Source of the DNA: JAKJEP01 sp964580995
GTDB taxonomy: Bacteria; Planctomycetota; Phycisphaerae; Sedimentisphaerales; SM23-30
DNA length: 64,000 bases
Direction of reading: 5' to 3'
Assembly (NCBI GenBank): GCA_964580995.1
Contig: CAZOMV010000003.1
Span: 40,521 to 104,520, forward strand
Both the position numbers and the translations under genes were made by a program. Below are positions 26,898-34,666 of this stretch, one piece after another (the stretch's first letter is position 1; every line of letters begins with the position of its first letter). A model generated the notes under the pieces. It saw only the letters and a list, made by a program, of their open reading frames with translations, did not search any database and was not told the origin of the DNA.

Positions 26898-28703
26898 GTG
26901 AAGAAAGAATGGTTGACACTTGGTTTTGTTATTTTCTTGTCCTTTTGTACCCAGGTTCGCGCGGATCGGGTGCTAAACCATGAGGAGATGCAACAAATAT
27001 TTCACTCTCTGATAGCAAACCAGCAGAAAACATGGATTTCCGCTGGGACCATGGAAGCTATGCACCAAAGTTATGAGGCGCCAAAAGTAGTAAATCCGGA
27101 TGAAATTAACCAAAAAATTGAGACCGCCCTCCAGGAATATGCGAACAATTCGGATAAACCGGAGAAAAGTGCGGATATGCAGCAGATGGCATACGATGCC
27201 ATCCCCTTCAATATTCAATACAAATATGGCAACGAATACAAAATGACAGCCTATGAGACGGTAAAGTATGATGGAACGCGATTTTACTGGGAGATCAACG
27301 TGACCTCCCGTATCGATTCCGTTCAGCCTCCCATGAGTGCCACCTTCATGTATGACTATTTTAACTTGGAATGGAATGGCAAAAGAGTCTCTGCCTGGAA
27401 TGGCACCGAGTACACCACATATTCCCGCTCCGCCAAAAATGCCATGGTTGCCGAATCCCCGGTACAGGTCCCGATCGTAGTGAACGGACCGCTCACAGCG
27501 GGGATAATCCCCTGGGGATACGGTTTATATACGTATGAGAAACTCTCTTCCGCCCAACTGACCGGAACGGAAGTGGTACAGGGGGATACGACCGAGATTC
27601 ATCTCCAGGTGGTACATGCCGATGGGCTGGAAATGTCTTTTGTGCTGGATCCGGACAAAAATTACGCCGTCTTGTTTTCTCTGGTTGCCCGCCCCGATTA
27701 TACCGACGTAGTTACGACCTATGAAAAATATCAACTGGTTGCCGGCCGGTGGATCCCCTCTGCGATTACCATCGAAAAATATAATGACTATGGTCCGGAT
27801 GCCCGGCTGTTAAAAAGCGACAAATGGGACATGCTGTCCATTCAAACCCAGGTCCCGGAGGCGGATGCTTTTGAGGTCCAGTATGAACAGGATACCTATG
27901 TTGAATATAAATCCGCCGGTTCCCCCCAAACCCTGTCCTGTTTTTATACGAAGGAAGAATATGGTATCGATCATCAATCTCTTCTGCAGGAAAAGAAGCG
28001 GATCCTGCAGAATACCGCCACACCTCATAATTGCGGCACGGTCGCTTTGCAATACACCCTGGGGCGGCTGGGAATACCGGTTAGCGATCAGGAATTAACC
28101 GGTTTAATCGATTCTCATGGAGATTCCAGCATATACGATTTGAAGCTGTTCGCCCAGAGTAAAGGATTACAGGGAAAAGTGGTGAAAACGGATCTCGAAA
28201 CCCTCAAGCAGTTGAATGAATACCCGGTGATTCTCTCTTTTCCGGGATCCAGCCATTTCGTGGTGCTGACACACGCCGACGAGGATTATTTCCGGCTGGT
28301 GGACCTCACTAAGAGTAAATTCTACTATCGAACCGACGCCAGCAATCTCCCGCTGGACTGGCTTGACGGCATCGCCCTGGTACTGTCGCCCAATACCATC
28401 GACTTGCCGCCCACTGCCTCGGAACTGGGCGATCCGCAGGCCCAAACCATCGTTGGCTCCGCATATTACGACTGCATCAACCTTTTGCAGTCCTATTACG
28501 TTATATATTGTTCAGAGTATTGCGCCGGCCTGTATGAGGTACATTTTGAACGCTGGGGCTGCATCTCCGCCGCTTCAGGCAGTTGTTCCGGCTCCTCGTT
28601 TGTTCGGTATCAAACTTCTGATTGTATTGCCGATCCCTACGACCTGTCGTCCTGTATCATAACGGGAGACTGGAATTACTACAATATGCGGGCCTGCCGA
28701 TGA
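26898..28703 (+). CDS. Exported C39-type papain-like domain protein with Cys-rich tail
   Basis: 601 residues starting at GTG, with AAAGGAG 8 nt upstream, and a signal peptide ending CTQVRAD. Residues about 25-340 form a beta-rich domain of unknown type, perhaps LolA-like. Residues about 365-495 look like a C39 peptidase: C379 in HNCGTVALQYTLGRLG, H453 in SSHFVVLTH and D469 in RLVDL, with family-like spacing. The last 90 residues hold nine or more Cys (YYDC, YCSEYC, GCIS, GSCSG, DC, SC, AC). C39 domains usually sit on ABC exporters that cleave double-glycine leaders, but here there is no transporter domain. A strong terminator follows. It may be a secreted protease or a disulfide-bonded envelope protein; activity is not proven. 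Confidence 0.7.
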   Translation: MKKEWLTLGFVIFLSFCTQVRADRVLNHEEMQQIFHSLIANQQKTWISAGTMEAMHQSYEAPKVVNPDEINQKIETALQEYANNSDKPEKSADMQQMAYDAIPFNIQYKYGNEYKMTAYETVKYDGTRFYWEINVTSRIDSVQPPMSATFMYDYFNLEWNGKRVSAWNGTEYTTYSRSAKNAMVAESPVQVPIVVNGPLTAGIIPWGYGLYTYEKLSSAQLTGTEVVQGDTTEIHLQVVHADGLEMSFVLDPDKNYAVLFSLVARPDYTDVVTTYEKYQLVAGRWIPSAITIEKYNDYGPDARLLKSDKWDMLSIQTQVPEADAFEVQYEQDTYVEYKSAGSPQTLSCFYTKEEYGIDHQSLLQEKKRILQNTATPHNCGTVALQYTLGRLGIPVSDQELTGLIDSHGDSSIYDLKLFAQSKGLQGKVVKTDLETLKQLNEYPVILSFPGSSHFVVLTHADEDYFRLVDLTKSKFYYRTDASNLPLDWLDGIALVLSPNTIDLPPTASELGDPQAQTIVGSAYYDCINLLQSYYVIYCSEYCAGLYEVHFERWGCISAASGSCSGSSFVRYQTSDCIADPYDLSSCIITGDWNYYNMRACR

Positions 28704-28747
28704 GTGTTTAATTAGCTCCCTGTGCAAACGCGCTATTCTTCCCGACC

Positions 28748-28800
28748 GAGCTGCTCGGAACCGAATCCCCCCTAGTAGGTTCCGGGCAGCTCACTTCTTT
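28748..28800 (+). terminator. Rho-independent terminator after the C39-type gene
   Basis: A 15-bp stem (GAGCTGCTCGGAACC with GGTTCCGGGCAGCTC, one G-U pair) and a 15-nt loop are followed by ACTTCTTTTCCC. It lies 45 nt downstream of the stop. Confidence 0.85.
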
Positions 28801-28907
28801 TCCCATCCTATGCGGTATTAAGCAGAACAAACCGACCCCCTCATCCCAGAAACCGGAATTGTTCGATTGACAAATTAAAGACTGTTATCATAATAAAGGA
28901 GTCGTTT

Positions 28908-28976
28908 ATGCCGGATGCGTCAAGTTTTCTCATATATAATATAACTAATGGTAAAAAAAGCCTTTACGCTTATTGA
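28908..28976 (+). CDS. 22-codon ORF with strong SD overlapping the pseudopilin start
   Basis: ATG at 28908 follows AAAGGAG with 6-nt spacing and reads MPDASSFLIYNITNGKKSLY then AY and TGA. It overlaps the first 29 nt of the pseudopilin frame in a different phase. The junction contains seven A in a row (GTAAAAAAAGCC). Removing one A would fuse this frame to KKAFTLIELL. It may be a leader peptide for coupling, a frameshift site, or a sign of an indel; see findings. Confidence 0.35.
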   Translation: MPDASSFLIYNITNGKKSLYAY

Positions 28977-29754
28977 ACTGCTGGTGGTGATCGCCGTAAT
29001 TGCCCTGCTTCTAGCGATTCTGCTGCCAACGCTGCGATTGGCAAAAAAACAAGCCAAAACCGCTTTATGCCTATCGAACATACATCATCTCAATCTGGCC
29101 CTGACTTCCTTTGAAATGGATACGGATGCCTATCCCTATGCTTTTTCCAATTTAATTAGTCCCCCCCCTCCGGGAGGCTATGTCGGCAGTTCAGCTCCAA
29201 ATAAAGATAGGATGGGATGGTGGTGGTTTCATTTCCTCGGGGAATATATCGGCCAGGATACCCGAAATGCCAGGATCCTTCGATGTCCGGACCGGAATAT
29301 CCCAGAGGGCAGTTCCAGCACCAATCTTCTGATGGGAAATTATGGTGTGAACCTGTCCATTTGTACCATGGATTGTGGTGGAAATAACCAAAAGGAATTC
29401 GTTGGCAAACCGTTAAATGCCGAACTGATTTCCGCTCCCAGCAATACCCTGCTTTTGCTGGACTGCGGCTATGTCATGATCTCCTGGAATCATGCGGCAG
29501 ATGTACCCCCCAGCCCCTTAAACCTGACCCACGAAGACGCCGCTTACGTACCAGGCCTAAAAATCAATCAAAGCCGATCACTTTTTGAGGAACAGCAGAA
29601 AGATGCCGTCGAGGGCCGCCACGAAAATTACCGCCTGAACGTCGGTTTCGTGGATGGCCAGTGCCGCACAATGGATGCGGAAAGCCTGCTGGTTGAAAAG
29701 GTAAGCGATACGTTTTATAAGAACCAAACACCCTTATGGAAACCAGTAAAATAA
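28948..29754 (+). CDS. Type II pseudopilin-like protein
   Basis: 268 residues beginning MVKKAFTLIELLVVIAVIAL, with the prepilin site A/FTLIE and a Glu at mature position 5, then one hydrophobic helix. The C-terminal half contains H-E-N-Y-R..NVGFVDGQ, a variant of the H-X9-DG ending found in many planctomycete pseudopilin-like proteins. The ATG has no SD of its own; the only good SD belongs to the short ORF beginning at 28908. The gene converges on the anti-sigma gene with a 1-nt gap between stops. Its role is likely in the envelope; no pilus or secretion partners are adjacent. Confidence 0.82.
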   Translation: MVKKAFTLIELLVVIAVIALLLAILLPTLRLAKKQAKTALCLSNIHHLNLALTSFEMDTDAYPYAFSNLISPPPPGGYVGSSAPNKDRMGWWWFHFLGEYIGQDTRNARILRCPDRNIPEGSSSTNLLMGNYGVNLSICTMDCGGNNQKEFVGKPLNAELISAPSNTLLLLDCGYVMISWNHAADVPPSPLNLTHEDAAYVPGLKINQSRSLFEEQQKDAVEGRHENYRLNVGFVDGQCRTMDAESLLVEKVSDTFYKNQTPLWKPVK

Positions 29755-29755
29755 C

Positions 29756-31177
29756 TCAAAAACCCAGGGATTGGATGGCCTTATCCAGGGTTTCCTTACT
29801 GATTGATTGAGCAGTAATTGTACTAATTAATACATACCCATCATTCGGATCAGATGAGGTATAAAGCTCGGTCTTTTGCGGAATGTTGGTTTTTAAATCC
29901 AGATAACACCGCCATTTAAAATAGCGGAGAGTTTCCACATCCCCTGACTGCTGGTGCCAGGTCAGCTCATATAGCGTTGTTCCGGGTATGGCATCAGGGG
30001 TATTCTCCATCGACATCTGATTCCAGACGGCATTGTCAGGCATGGAAGACACATCATCAAAAGGCATCAGATCAAAAGAACGCGGGATAAATGCTTTCAC
30101 AGTGTTTATCTGGTCATTATTGAGCGACTGCGTTTGAACTCCGTCTGTTCCCAGAGTTTTTATCTTTCTCGTATTGTTGGACAGATCCCATAGTACCGAG
30201 GCTACTTGGTTTTTCACTAAAACCAGATTCGATTCCTTTGATATCCAAATTTCTTCCAAGGGTTTCTCCCTGGCAGGAGAGGTGCGTACAAGATGCAGGT
30301 ATCGAACCTCCTGCAGCGTCTGATAAATCTGTCGCAAATAAACACCTTTGGCTGTCGGTATTTGAAACAGAAACATCATTCCAAACAAAACCAGGACTGC
30401 CGCCGCCGCGGATTGGACATTCCTGGATTTCAGGATATGGACCAGCGTCTTCTTTCCAGACGCAAATGCCGCCTTCCGGCGCGGTATCTGCGGCATTTCA
30501 TCCGGCCAGCCGAGCTTCCCGGTTTCCGTGGTAACCGTAACATGATATTCGGATTGCGAATACGACCGCTCATTGGCAGACAGAGGTTTTTCTTGTGAGG
30601 CGGTATTAAAGGAAAAAAGGGTCACGATCCCGGAATTCGGACGAGTCATGATCGATTGAATCACGCGGCCGCCATCCTGGCCCGCTATGGCGGCAATTTG
30701 CCCATCGCTTTTCGGGGCATCCCCCTGACAGGATTCGCCAGCAAAAACCCGGGAGAGACGGCTTAGCTGGGCATCCGTCAGATGTAAATTTTGCAGGGCC
30801 TGGAAATCACGCAAACAGGCTGGGCAATGCTCCAGATGAACCGTAATAGGGGTTGGAATAGTCACTTGCAGAGTGGGAACTGCCAGGACGGGTAGAAACC
30901 GCTTCACCGTCGAACAGTCAACCGGATGGTCCAAGCAGGAAAAATGCGATTCGAGGATAGACGGTAAAGTAAAACCTTGCGGGAGGGCCTCTTGAACATC
31001 ATTTCCCTCCGAGGCCAACACGTCTCTCAGCCGGTCCATCTCCTCATGGCACTCCTTACATTGATGGATATGTTCCAATGCCTCTTTGGGTATTTCCCCC
31101 ATCCCATCCGGACAGAGTAAATCATAATAATATTCCTGAGCGGAAATACAGGCTGATTTAGACTGGTACTTACTCAT
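29756..31177 (-). CDS. Membrane anti-sigma factor with two zinc-binding ZAS motifs
   Basis: 473 residues. Two H-x3-C-x2-C motifs are visible: H36-C40-C43 (HIHQCKEC) and H114-C118-C121 (HLEHCPAC), the hallmark of zinc-binding anti-sigma domains. One membrane span lies at about 253-273 (AAAAVLVLFGMMFLF). The 200-residue extracytoplasmic part (YLHLVRTSPA.., LYELTWHQQ.., RCYLDLKTNIPQKTELY) has the look of a LolA/RseB-like fold (inference). The gene starts 3 nt after the stop of the ECF sigma gene, so the pair is co-transcribed and translated together. It should hold the sigma factor inactive at the membrane until an envelope signal arrives. Having two ZAS motifs in one chain is unusual. Confidence 0.85.
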   Translation of the reverse strand: MSKYQSKSACISAQEYYYDLLCPDGMGEIPKEALEHIHQCKECHEEMDRLRDVLASEGNDVQEALPQGFTLPSILESHFSCLDHPVDCSTVKRFLPVLAVPTLQVTIPTPITVHLEHCPACLRDFQALQNLHLTDAQLSRLSRVFAGESCQGDAPKSDGQIAAIAGQDGGRVIQSIMTRPNSGIVTLFSFNTASQEKPLSANERSYSQSEYHVTVTTETGKLGWPDEMPQIPRRKAAFASGKKTLVHILKSRNVQSAAAAVLVLFGMMFLFQIPTAKGVYLRQIYQTLQEVRYLHLVRTSPAREKPLEEIWISKESNLVLVKNQVASVLWDLSNNTRKIKTLGTDGVQTQSLNNDQINTVKAFIPRSFDLMPFDDVSSMPDNAVWNQMSMENTPDAIPGTTLYELTWHQQSGDVETLRYFKWRCYLDLKTNIPQKTELYTSSDPNDGYVLISTITAQSISKETLDKAIQSLGF

Positions 31178-31180
31178 TAC

Positions 31181-31711
31181 TTACACCCCGTTTTCGTTTA
31201 AAGCCACTCTCGCTTTTTTTAACCCGGTACAGATATATCTACTTATCGAACTTGACTTTACACCCAATTTTTTAGCCATTTCCTGGTTCGTACAATTATC
31301 CCGATAACGCAAGGTAATCGCTTGAGCTTCCCTATCGGATAAATGCTTCTCAATCTTATTAAACATTCTATCTCTCTCTTCGCTTTCAATCAAGATATTT
31401 TCCGGATTATCTTTTAACGATTCGCTTTTCGCCTCTTCCAGATATCGGGAAAGGCTGATTTTATGTCGTTCAATCCGGCGAACAGCGTCAATCATGTCAT
31501 TATGAATGACCCTGAAGAGATAGCTTTTGATATTTTTAATGTTTTGATAAGGCAGCGGTTTCTGGATTAAAGACAGGAAACATTCCTGAAAAAAATCATC
31601 CACCAGAGACTCATTTTGTATCTTAAAATAAATAATTTTGCGGATATATTCCCCGTGCTCCTCAAAAATTTGCGCGATGATTCGAATATGATTCGCTTCA
31701 CTGTAATTCAT
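31181..31711 (-). CDS. ECF RNA polymerase sigma factor
   Basis: 176 residues, the normal length for an ECF factor. Region 2 spans about 20-85 (SLVDDFFQECFLSLIQ, IKSYLFRVIHNDMIDAVRR) and region 4 about 118-170 (LSDREAQAITLRYRDNCTNQ, then EMAKKLGVKSSSISRYI as the helix-turn-helix). The anti-sigma gene follows after 3 nt. Base composition is more AT-rich than that of its neighbours. It likely directs transcription of envelope genes, possibly including its own operon. Target promoters cannot be read from this window with confidence. Confidence 0.88.
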   Translation of the reverse strand: MNYSEANHIRIIAQIFEEHGEYIRKIIYFKIQNESLVDDFFQECFLSLIQKPLPYQNIKNIKSYLFRVIHNDMIDAVRRIERHKISLSRYLEEAKSESLKDNPENILIESEERDRMFNKIEKHLSDREAQAITLRYRDNCTNQEMAKKLGVKSSSISRYICTGLKKARVALNENGV

Positions 31712-32036
31712 AAAGCTTTGCTATATAAATACTTATATTCAATAAAGTCTTGGTGCAACTACAGAATATTTCTGGTTTTCTTATAAAAAACACAAAGATT
31801 ACACGCATGAAATTTCACAATTCACATCTGGTTATTCTATCAAATATATCGTTAAAAATAAAGGAATTTCACCAGTAAAGTTTCACAGGTTTCCTATTGT
31901 CTGAGATAATTCCTGCAGAATATCCTGAAAAAGGCATGGAATTACTTATTTTTTATGGTTTTTTCCCTTTTCCAGATAAAAACTATTTAATAACTACGGT
32001 TTTGCAAAACTTCAGTAATAACCCAGCAGAAATTTC

Positions 32037-32064
32037 TTGACTTATATGGCAGAAAAAGTAGAAT
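32037..32064 (+). promoter_or_regulatory. Predicted sigma-70 promoter of the coiled-coil gene
   Basis: TTGACT (32037-32042), 16-nt spacer, TAGAAT (32059-32064). It overlaps the 27-bp element shared with 25535. The predicted transcript starts near 32072 and leaves a leader of about 165 nt. Confidence 0.6.
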
Positions 32065-32073
32065 GAGCAGGTT
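32047..32073. repeat. 27-bp dispersed element, copy 2
   Basis: TGGCAGAAAAAGTAGAATGA plus GCAGGTT; three differences from the copy at 25535. It covers the -10 box of the predicted promoter. Confidence 0.45.
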
Positions 32074-32238
32074 GTATGGGGCCATAGAGCCCAAACCAGA
32101 AGTAATGTGCTTGCCGAGGATTAACATTCCATAAGAGGATATGCCTACCCGTAGCTTTTTTCAGGTGTAAAAAAATGGGAACAGGTGCTATCCGCTTGCC
32201 GGAATGAATACTGATGTAACCAGTTAAGGAGTAAGACA

Positions 32239-33105
32239 TTGAGTGTTTTAACAAAAGTATTTGCGCTAATGTTGTCTTTACTTTCAATCTTTCTTTGCGG
32301 GATTATCGTGGTCTTTGTGACCAACACTGCCGACTGGCAGGATGCTTTCAATAAACAAAAGACCCTGGCGGAAGCAGCTCAGGTTCAGGCAGCCGTCGAG
32401 GCGGAATCCAAAAGCCAGGCCATTGCCCGCATGGACAAACTGACCAGTTCCCTGCGGAACCAGATATTGGCCCTGGAACAGGAAAAATCCCAGATTCAGA
32501 GCCAACTGGATACCATGCAGCTGGCCAAGGCCCAGGCGGAAAACAAAAGTTCCACAGCCGTCGGCCTGAGCAAATCGATGCAAGATACGATAGCTAATAT
32601 GTTTAAGGCGCAGCAGGAGATTCAGGCCCAACTGGATAAAAACCACCAGGAGATGATTGTCGCCCAGACACGGGTAATCGATCTGGAGCGGTCGTTGGAT
32701 AGCGAACGGGTTAAAAGTGCCCAGTTGAATACTTTAAGCCGCCAGCGGCTGGAACAAATCCATGAACTGGAGAATGATAATGCGGCGATCCGCTCCAGAT
32801 TACAGGCGGTCGCTTTACAGTCCGAGGAAGTTCGCCCCGGCGGTCAGGTAACCCAGACCCGGGTGCAGGAAGCGGGCGTACCCATCAGCGGGCAGGTAAC
32901 GGGGATCGACGATAGTCTGGCTGCCATCTCAGTGGGATCCTCTTCCGGTGTTCGCACGGATATGACCTTCTATGTATATCGAAATGACCAGTACCTGGGC
33001 AATCTGCTGATTACCCATGTCGAACCCACCGAATCGGTGGGCAGGATGGTGGGCATCCAAGGCAGCGTCATGGCTGGTGATAAGGTAACTACTGGTTTTG
33101 AATGA
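32239..33105 (+). CDS. Membrane-anchored coiled-coil protein with C-terminal beta domain
   Basis: 288 residues from a TTG start with AAGGAG 7 nt upstream. One N-terminal membrane span (FALMLSLLSIFLCGIIVVFV) is followed by a long coiled coil (about 35-195, rich in Gln, Ala and Lys). A small beta domain (about 210-288) reads ISGQVTGIDDSLAAISVGSS then GVRTDMTFYVYRNDQYLGNL, ending in GDKVTTGFE. The layout resembles MreC: span, coiled coil, beta barrel. It lies upstream of a small membrane protein gene and mreBCD on the same strand, so a part in cell-shape or wall assembly is plausible but unproven. Function is not known. Confidence 0.7.
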   Translation: MSVLTKVFALMLSLLSIFLCGIIVVFVTNTADWQDAFNKQKTLAEAAQVQAAVEAESKSQAIARMDKLTSSLRNQILALEQEKSQIQSQLDTMQLAKAQAENKSSTAVGLSKSMQDTIANMFKAQQEIQAQLDKNHQEMIVAQTRVIDLERSLDSERVKSAQLNTLSRQRLEQIHELENDNAAIRSRLQAVALQSEEVRPGGQVTQTRVQEAGVPISGQVTGIDDSLAAISVGSSSGVRTDMTFYVYRNDQYLGNLLITHVEPTESVGRMVGIQGSVMAGDKVTTGFE

Positions 33106-33165
33106 TCTTATGAAAATTTAGGTCTCTGTAAATTTCACAAATACCCAATAAATAAGGTTACTATT

Positions 33166-33345
33166 ATGACTCCAGTATCAGAAGGAAAGACAAATAAACG
33201 CAAGGGCGGCAGCTTGACCGACATCTATACCGCACTATTGGGGCTGGCGACCTTGGTTACAGCGGCGACCGCAGCCATAACCTGTATTTATGGATATCAA
33301 CTACACGGAGTGATATTCACGGTCAGTAAAATATCCATTCCCTGA
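33166..33345 (+). CDS. Small single-span membrane protein (59 residues)
   Basis: This gene is too short for most gene finders. It reads MTPVSEGKTNKRKGGSLTDI, then YTALLGLATLVTAATAAITC and a 19-residue tail, ending in TGA at 33345. A basic N-terminus is followed by one membrane helix with positive-inside orientation. AAGG lies 8 nt upstream of the ATG. It is 60 nt after the coiled-coil gene and likely in its transcript; mreB has its own promoter further on. No function is known; position suggests a link to the envelope or shape machinery. Confidence 0.65.
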   Translation: MTPVSEGKTNKRKGGSLTDIYTALLGLATLVTAATAAITCIYGYQLHGVIFTVSKISIP

Positions 33346-33462
33346 TCTTTTAAAAACCGACTTGAATCCGGAAAATGGGGAGAATATCAGTCAACGGCAG
33401 GAGGGAGGGGTGGTACTTTATCGCCGGGAGCGGACAAATTTATTATGGCCGTAAAGTAATGC

Positions 33463-33491
33463 TTGCCAAGCGTTAGAGGCATCGGTAGAAT
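33463..33491 (+). promoter_or_regulatory. Predicted sigma-70 promoter of mreB
   Basis: TTGCCA (33463-33468), 17-nt spacer, TAGAAT (33486-33491). It lies 62 nt upstream of the GTG start. Its -10 is identical to that of the promoter at 32037. Confidence 0.6.
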
Positions 33492-33553
33492 GCGTATCAA
33501 TGTTGCCGACTGTCATTTCAGTGTCATAAAGCAGCAAACAAGAGGTACCGATC

Positions 33554-34606
33554 GTGATATTAGATACCATACTAGGATTATTTTCAATTGATATGGGAAT
33601 CGACCTGGGAACTTGCAATACCCTGGTCTGTGTGAGGGGAGATGGTATCGTTTTGAACGAACCATCGGTAGTGGCAGTACGCAAAGGAACCAATCGGGTA
33701 TTGCAAAACGGCAATGCAGTCGGCCTGGTGGCCAAAGAAATGCTCGGCAAAACGCCCGGCTCGATATCCGCCATACGACCCATGAAAGATGGGGTAATCA
33801 GTGATTTCGAGATCACCGAGGCCATGCTGAGTTACTTCATCCGCAAGGTACATGGCCGGCGCGGCCTGGTCAGGCCCCGGGTGGTGATTTCGGTTCCCTC
33901 CGGTATCACTGCCGTCGAAAAGCGGGCGGTGATGGATTCGGCGGAACGGGCCGGTGCCCGCAAAGTATATCTGGTGCAGGAACCGATGGCGGCGGGCATC
34001 GGGGCAGGACTTCCCATTACCGAACCAACCGCGTCCATGATCGTGGATATCGGCGGCGGTACGACCGAAGTGGCCATCATGAGTCTGGCGGACATCAGCG
34101 TTTGCGAGTCGGTCCGGGTCGCCGGCGATGATATGGATGAGGCGATTATCAACCATCTTAAACGAACGTATAATTTACTGATCGGGGAAGCCCGCGCGGA
34201 AAAGATCAAGATCGAGATCGGTTCGGCCGCCCCCCTCGATAAGGAATTAACCATGGAAATCTCCGGGCGGGATACCATTTCGGGGCTGCCCCGCAAGATC
34301 GTGATTACCAGTGAAGAGGTGCGGGAATCTCTGAAAGAGCCTATCTCGGCGGTGATTGAAGCGGTAACCCGAACCCTGGAAAGGGCGGAACCGGAACTGG
34401 CGGCGGATTTGATCGACAATGGAATCTGTCTGGCCGGCGGCGGCGCCTTGCTGCGGCGGCTGGATGTTGTAATCAGCAACGCCACGGGCCTGCGTGTGAA
34501 AGTTGCCGATGACCCGTTGACCTGCGTGGCCCGGGGAACGAGCGTGTATCTGGAGAATCTGGAACTCTGGAAAGATACGATGGATACCGATGACAGTAGT
34601 TTTTAA
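33554..34606 (+). CDS. mreB: Rod shape-determining protein MreB
   Basis: 350 residues, close to the family norm of about 345. It starts at GTG with AGAGGT upstream. The actin-like nucleotide-binding motifs are clear: IDLGTCNTLV (phosphate 1), DIGGGTTEVA (phosphate 2) and CLAGGGALLRRLD (adenosine). MreB forms membrane-bound filaments that guide peptidoglycan synthesis along the side wall. It heads the mreB-mreC-mreD set; the following start is immediately after its stop. Planctomycetes vary in having MreB, so its presence implies an elongated or peptidoglycan-shaped cell, or an altered use of the protein. Confidence 0.95.
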   Translation: MILDTILGLFSIDMGIDLGTCNTLVCVRGDGIVLNEPSVVAVRKGTNRVLQNGNAVGLVAKEMLGKTPGSISAIRPMKDGVISDFEITEAMLSYFIRKVHGRRGLVRPRVVISVPSGITAVEKRAVMDSAERAGARKVYLVQEPMAAGIGAGLPITEPTASMIVDIGGGTTEVAIMSLADISVCESVRVAGDDMDEAIINHLKRTYNLLIGEARAEKIKIEIGSAAPLDKELTMEISGRDTISGLPRKIVITSEEVRESLKEPISAVIEAVTRTLERAEPELAADLIDNGICLAGGGALLRRLDVVISNATGLRVKVADDPLTCVARGTSVYLENLELWKDTMDTDDSSF

Positions 34607-34666
34607 GTGGAACTATCCGCACCTGAGCCGGGGGACGGATCATCCTACGGAGTGGAGCAAAATCGC

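Larger units (their letters stand above)
31712..32238. other. Intergenic region, 527 bp, between the divergent ECF operon and the coiled-coil gene
   Basis: AT-rich and without a supported gene. It holds several TTTCAC(A/C) motifs (31812-31887), the second copy of a 27-bp element (32047-32073) and the promoter of the downstream gene. The leader from about 32072 to 32238 can form a hairpin (GGGC/GCCC around 32080-32096). No terminator is evident. Confidence 0.55.

Noticed and set aside
32072..32238. Possible riboswitch in the coiled-coil gene leader
   Set aside because: One weak GGGC/GCCC hairpin only; no match to a class I know.
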